In this document: positions 1-6,049 of the stretch, piece by piece
Numbering within the stretch: the first letter of the stretch is position 1
How the letters are laid out: each line of letters starts with the position of its first letter
Origin: UBA1081 sp045658165
GTDB lineage: Bacteria > Bacillota > Clostridia > Oscillospirales > Acutalibacteraceae
Direction of reading: 5' to 3'
DNA length: 18,658 nucleotides
Assembly: GCA_045658165.1 (NCBI GenBank)
Contig: JAZOUN010000129.1
Coordinates: forward strand, 1-18,658
The notes under the pieces: generated by a model
Database searches by the model: none
What the model was told of the DNA's origin: nothing
What the model saw: the letters and a program-made list of their open reading frames with translations, nothing else
Program-made: the position numbers and the translations under genes

Positions 1-1
1 C

Positions 2-1423
2 ACAGAAAAAAAGATAAGCGGTGAGCTTTTAAAGGCTGACCCCGTCCGTGCCTTCAAGGCTCTTACATATTATCATTGGATGGCTCCCTATCTCGGCAGC
101 GGAAGTATGGTTGACCGTACTATTGATGATGCTCACGGTGAAGCTTTGGTTATTGCTCACAAATATATGCAGTTCCTCCTGAAGAGCAATGTAAAGGCTT
201 TGATTCAGATTCTCAAAACAGATGAACGCTTTGGCGAAAACGAATATTCAAAGAAGACCGTAATTTTTGAGCAGGATGCATCACCAATTCTTATCGGTGG
301 ATTTCCTAATCTTCAGAATGCGGTAGAAGAGCCTTATTTGCATATCCTTGCTACTGCCAATGACCAGCATGCAGGTCACTATTTTACAGATATCATCGAC
401 TCCTACGGACTTCCGTCAGACTCCTGCAGAAATTCTTCTGCAATCTGCGGTGTTGCCATAGATGACCAGCTTCCTTATTATGGTGCATGTCTTGTCACAA
501 GTAATGCACCTTGTGATTCCTCCGTTATGAATTCAGCAATTGTTGAACGCCGTCTTAAAGTGCCTTCAATTCAGGGTTGTACTCCTATGCGCTGGAAGGA
601 TGAGGATACAAGAGAATATGCAGTTGCTCATGTCAAAGAGGTTATCAAATTTATTGAAGACTGCACAGGCGAAACCTTTGACTGGGATGCATTTTTTGAA
701 ACAGTCCGCAGATATAACGAAGAAACGCGCATTCAGCATGAATTATGGGAGCTTGCAAAATCTCCTTATTATCCCGTGCCCAGCGTACCGAATCTGCTTT
801 ACCGTTCATTTCAGCTTTCATTTTCGAGCGGACTTAATAAGGAATGTGCAGAAATCGGCAGAGAGATGCTTGAAATCTGCGAAAAATGTGTCAGAGAAAA
901 AATCAATGTTCGCCCGAAAACACGTCACAGAACACTTGTCTGCGGTGCTCCGTCATCATACTATATGCATTTTTCAACCTGGATGTATGAGTGCTGGGGT
1001 GTAAACACCGTTGCCGTTCTTAATAATATGTCGCACCACGAATTTATCTCAGAGGACGACAAGGAAGAGGCACTCTGGGGCGTTGCACAGCTCTGGGAGC
1101 AGGCAATTATGCGTCGTCATCTTGTAGGCGGTTACGAAAACTTACTTGAAATGTTTGAAGAATATGAACGCTTCAACTGTGATATGATCGTTTTTTATGA
1201 TGATATCACCTGTAAAGGCAGTAAGTCTATGACAGGTATGATTCAGGATATTGCAAATCAGCGAAATATTCCTATTGTTTGGATTTCTCACGACCTTATT
1301 GACCCCCGTGCAATTCCCCGTAATGAAATGAGAAAACAGTTCAACGACTTTATGTTTACTGTTATGAATGAAAAACCCCTTGACGAATCACTTCTTGATT
1401 TTGATGATTCCAAAGGCTGGTAA
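2..1423 (+). CDS. 2-hydroxyacyl-CoA dehydratase family subunit (HgdB/FldC-like), 5' truncated by window edge
   Basis: This frame is open from base 2, so the gene starts before the window; the first in-frame ATG (80) has no ribosome binding site and lies inside conserved sequence. 473 residues are visible. The protein resembles the D-component family (PF06050), whose heterodimers bind a [4Fe-4S] cluster and, after ATP-driven one-electron activation, remove water from 2-hydroxyacyl-CoA in amino acid fermentation. Conserved-looking Cys-bearing segments include SDSCRNSSAICG, SNAPCDSS and VCGAPSSYY, followed by a C-terminal Rossmann-like half (IVFYDDITCKGS). The substrate (2-hydroxyglutaryl, lactoyl, phenyllactyl or other) cannot be told. 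Partner subunit and activator genes would be expected to the left, outside the window. The stop codon overlaps the ribosome binding site of the small gene that follows. Family call is fairly sure; which subunit it is remains inferred. Confidence 0.85.
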   Translation, partial: TEKKISGELLKADPVRAFKALTYYHWMAPYLGSGSMVDRTIDDAHGEALVIAHKYMQFLLKSNVKALIQILKTDERFGENEYSKKTVIFEQDASPILIGGFPNLQNAVEEPYLHILATANDQHAGHYFTDIIDSYGLPSDSCRNSSAICGVAIDDQLPYYGACLVTSNAPCDSSVMNSAIVERRLKVPSIQGCTPMRWKDEDTREYAVAHVKEVIKFIEDCTGETFDWDAFFETVRRYNEETRIQHELWELAKSPYYPVPSVPNLLYRSFQLSFSSGLNKECAEIGREMLEICEKCVREKINVRPKTRHRTLVCGAPSSYYMHFSTWMYECWGVNTVAVLNNMSHHEFISEDDKEEALWGVAQLWEQAIMRRHLVGGYENLLEMFEEYERFNCDMIVFYDDITCKGSKSMTGMIQDIANQRNIPIVWISHDLIDPRAIPRNEMRKQFNDFMFTVMNEKPLDESLLDFDDSKGW

Positions 1424-1437
1424 GGAGGACAGGAATT

Positions 1438-1614
1438 ATGAATGTATTTACTATTATACTTATAATTATTGCATCTGTTATCGGATTGGCTGTTTTTGGT
1501 TTTGCTGTTATTCAGGCTGTGTATTGGCTCAATATTGATAATAAGATAATGTTCCTGTTATACAAGATCTTTAATAAAATCACAGACCGTGTTCCCCGTG
1601 ACCGTCGGTTCTGA
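1438..1614 (+). CDS. Small single-pass membrane protein, 58 aa, function unknown
   Basis: This short ORF begins 14 bases after the dehydratase stop with a strong AAGGAGG site at 1422-1428 that overlaps that stop, so translation looks coupled and the two genes probably share a transcript. The peptide starts MNVFTIILIIIASVIGLAVF and its first 30 or so residues form one hydrophobic helix; the remainder (residues 33-58) is amphipathic and ends in a basic cluster, DRVPRDRRF, which by the positive-inside rule would sit in the cytoplasm. No Cys or catalytic motif is visible. It might be a small accessory or membrane-tethering peptide for the dehydratase, but nothing in the sequence proves that. A terminator-like hairpin follows at 1655. 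I do not recognise the family. Confidence 0.7.
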   Translation: MNVFTIILIIIASVIGLAVFGFAVIQAVYWLNIDNKIMFLLYKIFNKITDRVPRDRRF

Positions 1615-1652
1615 GTTTTATGTGTGCCCCGGTTCTAAAATGCGACGTACTG

Positions 1653-1746
1653 CCAAAAAATCCTGAATGCTACAGCGTTCAGGATTTTTACTTATTTCCT
1701 CTTATTTCTTCACTCTTACCTAAAAATTGCATTCAGGATTTTTTGG
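1653..1746. repeat. Exact 18-bp inverted repeat with a third partial copy between the arms
   Basis: CCAAAAAATCCTGAATGC at 1653-1670 has an exact reverse complement at 1729-1746. A third, partial copy (GCGTTCAGGATTTTTA, 1675-1690) pairs with the first arm too, so two mutually exclusive hairpins are possible. A pyrimidine-rich stretch at 1707-1720 is also roughly complementary to AGGTAAGAAGTAAG at 1762-1775. The whole block is non-coding. Confidence 0.75.
1655..1690 (+). terminator. Rho-independent terminator after the small membrane protein gene
   Basis: AAAAATCCTGAATGC at 1656-1670 pairs with GCGTTCAGGATTTTT at 1675-1689 around the loop TACA, with one G-T pair. The T-run on one side and A-run on the other allow it to work in both directions. 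Confidence 0.7.
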
Positions 1747-1788
1747 AAAGTAATAAGTAACAGGTAAGAAGTAAGAAGTTTTTTTTTG

Positions 1789-1815
1789 CAAGGCTTTGCC
1801 TTGTTTTTTTATTTT
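1789..1815 (+). terminator. Terminator-like hairpin CAAGGC-TTT-GCCTTG with T-run
   Basis: Six-base stem (1789-1794 with 1798-1803), loop TTT, followed by seven T residues. It could end transcripts leaking through the upstream repeat block. The stem is short, so confidence is moderate. The same bases include a possible -35 (TTGTTT, 1801-1806) for the short ORF at 1853. Confidence 0.5.
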
Positions 1816-1828
1816 AAAGTGATATAAT
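1801..1828 (+). promoter_or_regulatory. Possible promoter for the 1853 ORF remnant
   Basis: TTGTTT at 1801-1806, a 16-base spacer, and a perfect TATAAT at 1823-1828, followed by an AAGGAAGG site just before the ATG at 1853. Confidence 0.4.
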
Positions 1829-1852
1829 TTTATTAAGGAAGGTAGTAGTATT

Positions 1853-1903
1853 ATGGCAGACAGTCCGTTGATTACAAAATCAAAAGAATTAATATTTATC
1901 TAA
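1853..1903 (+). pseudogene. Remnant of the 5' end of a four-helix-bundle (S23/IVP-like) gene, 16 codons
   Basis: A TATAAT box at 1823, an AAGGAAGG ribosome binding site at about 1836-1843 and an ATG lead into MADSPLITKSKELIFI and then TAA. The N-terminus resembles, from memory, small four-helix-bundle proteins related to the 23S rRNA intervening-sequence protein, which often start M-x-x-x-x-L-I-x-K-S-K-x-F-A. Those proteins are about 115-125 residues long, so almost the entire gene is missing here; no continuation is visible in any frame up to the next gene. It could instead be a short leader peptide. The assignment rests on about ten residues and is tentative. Confidence 0.35.
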
Positions 1904-1907
1904 TCTA

Positions 1908-1936
1908 TTGAAGTCAACGGAAATTTATGTTATATT
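1908..1936 (+). promoter_or_regulatory. Probable sigma-A promoter for the transglutaminase-like gene
   Basis: TTGAAG at 1908-1913 and TATATT at 1931-1936 with a 17-base spacer. This predicts a leader of roughly 110 bases before the ATG at 2052. The region is AT-rich, so other -10-like boxes exist further downstream. Confidence 0.5.
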
Positions 1937-2051
1937 TATCAAGTAGTATATTTTGCATAATATTTTTATATTATCCCACGCAATTTCAGCAAATAATCAT
2001 ACAAAAATGCATATTTACGCTACAGAAAAACCGTTCCGGAGGTAAATAACA

Positions 2052-4451
2052 ATGAAAAAACGACGTACCACCGTAAAAGCAATAATCTCATTGCTGCTTG
2101 TTATTTTTATGATTTATTCAGGCATGTCAACGGGAGTTGTTGCCTATGCATCAACAGAAAGGATTATCTACATAGAAGACGATTTCCGTACTGCATTGCC
2201 TGATGATCCTGATTCACCTGCATTGAATTATTCTCTTGAAGAATACCTTATAGCTGAAATTCAGAAATGTGAAACATCTATCGATATCAGCTCCTATTAT
2301 CTCAAACCTGAGAAAATCAATGATATCGCTAGTTTTATCTATGATAACAGCCCTGAACTTTTCCATGTTGCACGTTTCGGTTACACAACAGTGTTCGGTT
2401 ACATTCTTACTATCAATCCTGAATACAGCTGTACAGCCGATGAATATCAGGAAATGTTAGCTGAATGTGATGCTGTTGCAGACAGAATGCTTGCAGACAT
2501 CAAAGACAATGACAATCTTTCAGATGTTGAAAAGGCTCTGCTTCTTCACGACAGAATTGCTCTTAACTGTGCATATGACTATGATAACTATCTCAACGGC
2601 ACTATTCCCGATGACAGTTACTCAATGTACGGTATTCTTGTTAAAGGCGTAGGTGTTTGTCAGGGTTATGCAGAATCATATCTTTACCTTCTTCGTCAGA
2701 TAGGTATTCACAGTTATCTAGCAGAATCAGATATTCTCAACCACGCATGGAATGTTGTTACCATTGACGGTGAAGAATATCATGTTGATATCACATGGGA
2801 TGATCCCGTATACGATATAACAGGCAGAGTAAAACACACTAACTTCCTGCGTTCATCAGACGGCATATATGCAACAGGTCATGAGGCTGATGACTATGTA
2901 AGCACTCCCACTTCAACTAAATATGACGACTATTTCTGGCAGAATTCAGTTGCTGCTTTCCAGCTTGTGGGCGATGAAATTTATTACATCGATGAAAATG
3001 ATTCTTACCTCAAGAAATACAGCGACAAGTCAAATGTAAAGTCTGTTTCAGATATGTGGATGACAAGTGCCTCTTCATATTATCCCGGTTGCTATGCACG
3101 TCTCGGTTCTGACGGCAGATATCTCTACTACAACAACAGTCAGGCAGTTTTTGAGTATAATCCTGCAACAGGAGAAACAACTGAAATCTGGAGACCCGAA
3201 TCTGTAACAGCATATTACAGAATTTACGGTTTTGACTATGCAGACAATTATCTTATCTGCGATTTTAACACAAAACCCTCATTTACATCCACAACAAAAG
3301 CTGATTATCAGCAACGACTTTATTACACATCCGGTGAAACTGCTACCCTTACAGGTATTTCAATCAACACATATCCTGATGTGACTGATTTTGATATCAA
3401 CGAAGCTTACACTGCAGACGGTCTTTCACTTCTTCTTGAATACAGTGACGGTTCAACTGATGTTATAACAAACGGATTCACAGTTAGCACTGCTGACACT
3501 TCTGAAGCAGGCACAAAGACTGTAACTGTAACTTACGAAAACTTTACAGTAACATATACAATCAATGTTGCATGTAAACACAAGAATGTAACAAATGTTG
3601 CAGCAAAAGCTTCAACATGTATTGAACAGGGCAACAATGCTTACACAAAGTGTAACGTATGTAATACACTTATTTCAGGTTCAGATGAATTACTCCCCCT
3701 TGCATCTCACAAACACATTCCTGCAGTAACAACTCCCCCCACTTGTACAGAAGACGGTGTTATGACATACACATGCTCAGAATGTTCCGATTCTTATACA
3801 GAAGCAATAACATCTGAAGGTCACTCATATGCTGCAGTTGTAACTCCCCCCACTTGCACAGCTCAGGGTTATACAACTTATACATGTGCTTGCGGTGACA
3901 GCTATGTTGATAATTACACAGATGCAACAGACCATGATTATGCTGCAGTTGTAACTCCTCCCACTTGCACAGCTCAGGGTTATACAACTTATACATGTGC
4001 ATGCGGTGATACTTATGTTGATGATTACACACCTGCAACCAAACACAAATACTCTGCTGATGTAACTGATCCCACCTGTACAGCACAGGGCTATACAACA
4101 TACACTTGTGTATGCGGTGACAGCTATGTTGATAATTACACAGATGCAACAGGTCACGACCATAAATCAACTGCAGTTGTCTTCCCCACATGTACAGAAG
4201 AAGGCTATACAGTTTATACATGTACATGCGGTGATACATATACTGATGACTATGTTGATGCAGACGAAAATGCACACGTAAACAATGACGGTAATCTCAA
4301 TTGTGACCTTTGTGATGAAGTGCTGAGTGAATGCTCATGCAACTGTCACAAAACATCAGGATTTATCGCATTCTTCTGGAAAATTCTCAACTTCTTCCAG
4401 AAACTCTTCGGCACAAATCCCGTATGTGAATGCGGTATGGCTCATTACTAA
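2052..4451 (+). CDS. Secreted transglutaminase-like protein with Ig-like domain, Cys/His repeats and Cys-rich tail (799 aa)
   Basis: GGAGGT at 2038-2043 sets the start. Residues 1-33 are a signal peptide, cleaved probably after AYA. Residues 150-260 form a transglutaminase-like papain-fold domain with the expected triad C203 (GVCQGYAESYLYLL), H231 (NHAWNVV) and D246 (HVDITWDDP); such domains act as cross-linking enzymes or cysteine peptidases. Residues 290-430 are Tyr/Asp-rich and beta-propeller-like. Residues 432-507 look like a bacterial Ig-like domain. From 508, Cys/His repeats follow, then a tail (742-799) with CSCNCHK, a short amphipathic helix rich in Phe, and CECGMAHY at the C-terminus. 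It acts outside the cell, perhaps wall-bound by the tail; no LPXTG motif is present. The domain is well supported; substrate and the role of the repeats are unknown. Confidence 0.85.
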   Translation: MKKRRTTVKAIISLLLVIFMIYSGMSTGVVAYASTERIIYIEDDFRTALPDDPDSPALNYSLEEYLIAEIQKCETSIDISSYYLKPEKINDIASFIYDNSPELFHVARFGYTTVFGYILTINPEYSCTADEYQEMLAECDAVADRMLADIKDNDNLSDVEKALLLHDRIALNCAYDYDNYLNGTIPDDSYSMYGILVKGVGVCQGYAESYLYLLRQIGIHSYLAESDILNHAWNVVTIDGEEYHVDITWDDPVYDITGRVKHTNFLRSSDGIYATGHEADDYVSTPTSTKYDDYFWQNSVAAFQLVGDEIYYIDENDSYLKKYSDKSNVKSVSDMWMTSASSYYPGCYARLGSDGRYLYYNNSQAVFEYNPATGETTEIWRPESVTAYYRIYGFDYADNYLICDFNTKPSFTSTTKADYQQRLYYTSGETATLTGISINTYPDVTDFDINEAYTADGLSLLLEYSDGSTDVITNGFTVSTADTSEAGTKTVTVTYENFTVTYTINVACKHKNVTNVAAKASTCIEQGNNAYTKCNVCNTLISGSDELLPLASHKHIPAVTTPPTCTEDGVMTYTCSECSDSYTEAITSEGHSYAAVVTPPTCTAQGYTTYTCACGDSYVDNYTDATDHDYAAVVTPPTCTAQGYTTYTCACGDTYVDDYTPATKHKYSADVTDPTCTAQGYTTYTCVCGDSYVDNYTDATGHDHKSTAVVFPTCTEEGYTVYTCTCGDTYTDDYVDADENAHVNNDGNLNCDLCDEVLSECSCNCHKTSGFIAFFWKILNFFQKLFGTNPVCECGMAHY
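3822..4154 (+). repeat. 111-bp (37-residue) in-frame tandem repeat coding for Cys/His units
   Basis: Three clear units begin with His at residues 591, 628 and 665, and a diverged fourth at 702, giving an exact period of 37 residues. Each unit carries PTCTAQGYTTYTC then CG-D and YV-D-Y, thus three Cys plus one His. The first two units are nearly identical in DNA, for example GCTGCAGTTGTAACTCC at 3831 and again at 3942, which suggests recent duplication. A more diverged related unit begins at residue 553. Confidence 0.9.
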
Positions 4452-4458
4452 AATTCAA

Positions 4459-4488
4459 GGGAACGGCTTCGGTCGTTCCCTTTTTTTT
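4459..4488 (+). terminator. Terminator with UUCG tetraloop
   Basis: GGGAACGGC (4459-4467), loop TTCG, GTCGTTCCC (4472-4480), then eight T residues. The stem has one G-T pair, and the stable C(UUCG)G loop makes this a strong terminator for the 2052 gene. Confidence 0.92.
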
Positions 4489-4523
4489 GTTTATTTACTG
4501 TACGTCAAACGAGTAAAAACATG

Positions 4524-4551
4524 TTGATTTTTTCCAAAATTGTGTTACAAT
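4524..4551 (+). promoter_or_regulatory. Probable promoter for the SGNH hydrolase gene
   Basis: TTGATT at 4524-4529 and TACAAT at 4546-4551 with a 16-base spacer; an alternative -10 (TATATT) lies at 4553-4558. Either would start the mRNA just ahead of the GGAGG at 4570. Confidence 0.5.
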
Positions 4552-4583
4552 TATATTAAATAAATATGTGGAGGCAAATCAGC

Positions 4584-5903
4584 ATGAAATTTCTGAAAAG
4601 AACAATTGCCATACTTCTTACACTTATGATTGTTTCCGGATCATTCGTGTGTTTTGCGGCAGAAAATGAAAAACAGTATCACAAGTACGAAAAATATGTA
4701 CTTCTCGGTGACAGTGAAGCCAGCGGTTACAGAGACTATGAGTACAGAATGACCGAATTCACCTATGCACCCGATTCATATTCGGATTTTCTCAGCAAAG
4801 ATCTCGGTGCCGAGCTTGTTCCTCTTGCTTGTCCCGGTTTCAGAACCATTGAACTCCGTTATATTCTCGACGACAACTATGTTACACAGGATAAATACCT
4901 TTTCGGTGCTGTTCCTAACACTTCAAAGGAACAGATTGATGCGATGATTCCCGAAATCCGTAAAGAAATTGCTGATGCAGACCTTATTACTATAGGTATC
5001 GGCGGTAACGACTGGGGCGGTTATCTCGGCTGGGTTCTTACTGAAATCCGTTCAGAAAACAGACTTCCCGAAGACTATATTGTTGCACTTGAAGAATACC
5101 TTGCAACTGCAACAACTGATGATGACATAATCGGCGGTCTTGTTGATCTTGCAAACTATATGAACGCACTCCCCGATCTTGTAAAGATTATGCCGGAAGC
5201 TATTGCTTACGCATTCACAACACTTAATGAAAACTGGGATTATATTGTCAACGCTATCTACGATCTCAATCCCGATGTTACACTCGTTGTTGTGGGACTC
5301 TTCAACACAACGCTCAGCACAAAACAAGGTCAGCCGGACATTGTTGCAGAACCTGATCCGATTTCTGCAAAAGTTGAACAGATGATTGTTGACTACGGAA
5401 ACAAACCTATGATTGACAAACAGGCAGAATACAACTACATCTATGTTGATACAACAGGCACAATTGTAGAAGTTTCTCATCCCACAGTTGCAGGTCACAG
5501 ATTCATTGCAGACAGAATTCTTGAAGAACTTCCCGATGCAAGATTTGACCTTACTGATGTAAAAATATCAGATTCAGCATATAAAGCTGTAGAATATATG
5601 TATGTCAATGGTCTTATGTCAGCTTCTGCAGATAAGAAATTCGGAGGCAATGCATACATCACAAAGGATGAATTTGCAACAGTTGTAAACGGGCTCGGTT
5701 CAACATTCCCCGTTATCGGCTTCGGCAATAATATTTCAAAATTTGAACTCAGACTTGCATCTTTCATGCTTGACGATGATAAGAGCATTACAGATTTCTT
5801 TACTTTCATCGGTGAAGTCGGTCTTATGTTCAGCACATTCACAGCTACGGAAAAAGTAACAAAAACTCAGGTTGCTGCTGAGCTTTACAACGCTGTAAAA
5901 TAA
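4584..5903 (+). CDS. Secreted SGNH/GDSL-family hydrolase with C-terminal SLH-like region (439 aa)
   Basis: An ATG at 4566 is in frame, but GGAGG (4570-4574) lies inside that extension, nine bases before the ATG at 4584, and the 4584 start gives a clean signal peptide (MKFLKRTIAILLTLMIVSGS; cleavage near FAA at 24-26). Block I is GDSEASGY with nucleophile S44; block III is GIGGND with N142; block V is SHPTVAG with H299. The acid three residues before that His, normally Asp, is Glu296. Family members are extracellular esterases acting on acylated glycans, lipids or small esters; substrate unknown. Residues 325-439 resemble degenerate S-layer homology repeats (KAVEYMYVNGLM, YITKDEFATVV, TKTQVAAELYNAV), which in relatives bind wall polymers. 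It has its own promoter and terminator, suggesting an independent unit between two other exported-enzyme genes. Confidence 0.85.
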   Translation: MKFLKRTIAILLTLMIVSGSFVCFAAENEKQYHKYEKYVLLGDSEASGYRDYEYRMTEFTYAPDSYSDFLSKDLGAELVPLACPGFRTIELRYILDDNYVTQDKYLFGAVPNTSKEQIDAMIPEIRKEIADADLITIGIGGNDWGGYLGWVLTEIRSENRLPEDYIVALEEYLATATTDDDIIGGLVDLANYMNALPDLVKIMPEAIAYAFTTLNENWDYIVNAIYDLNPDVTLVVVGLFNTTLSTKQGQPDIVAEPDPISAKVEQMIVDYGNKPMIDKQAEYNYIYVDTTGTIVEVSHPTVAGHRFIADRILEELPDARFDLTDVKISDSAYKAVEYMYVNGLMSASADKKFGGNAYITKDEFATVVNGLGSTFPVIGFGNNISKFELRLASFMLDDDKSITDFFTFIGEVGLMFSTFTATEKVTKTQVAAELYNAVK

Positions 5904-5908
5904 AAATT

Positions 5909-5940
5909 ATGCCCATGTGATTCGTCGCATGGGTATTTTT
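5909..5940 (+). terminator. Terminator after the SGNH hydrolase gene
   Basis: ATGCCCATG (5909-5917) pairs with CATGGGTAT (5928-5936), with one G-T pair, and TTTTT follows. Confidence 0.8.
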
Positions 5941-5979
5941 GATATCTTTTTCATATTACAATTTACGGCTTAATAATAC

Positions 5980-6008
5980 TTGTATTTCGTATTTTCTTAT
6001 GATATAAT
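5980..6008 (+). promoter_or_regulatory. Sigma-A promoter for the lipase-like gene
   Basis: TTGTAT at 5980-5985 and a perfect TATAAT at 6003-6008 with a 17-base spacer, about 35 bases before the start of the mRNA leader ribosome binding site AGAGGTG. Confidence 0.75.
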
Positions 6009-6049
6009 TATTTCGTATAGCAAAAAAATTTAACAGAGGTGCAATTTTT

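Larger units (their letters stand above)
1615..2051. other. Long intergenic region (437 bases)
   Basis: It holds, in order, the inverted repeats and terminator hairpin (1653-1746), a purine-rich direct repeat (AGGTAAGAAGTAAGAAG, 1762-1778), a second hairpin (1789-1815), the four-helix-bundle remnant (1853-1903), a promoter (1908-1936) and an AT-rich leader of about 110 bases before the gene at 2052. No riboswitch fold was recognised in that leader. Confidence 0.7.

Noticed and set aside
1943..2051. Riboswitch in the long leader of the transglutaminase-like gene
   Set aside because: The leader is AT-rich and shows no conserved aptamer core or terminator/antiterminator pair that I can recognise.
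3760..4275. Long minus-strand open frames opposite the Cys/His repeats
   Set aside because: They are antisense shadows that stay open only because of the repeated codons of the plus-strand gene; they have low-complexity products.
4566..4583. Upstream ATG that would extend the SGNH hydrolase by six residues
   Set aside because: The only good ribosome binding site (GGAGG, 4570-4574) lies inside this extension and fits the ATG at 4584, which also gives a normal signal peptide.
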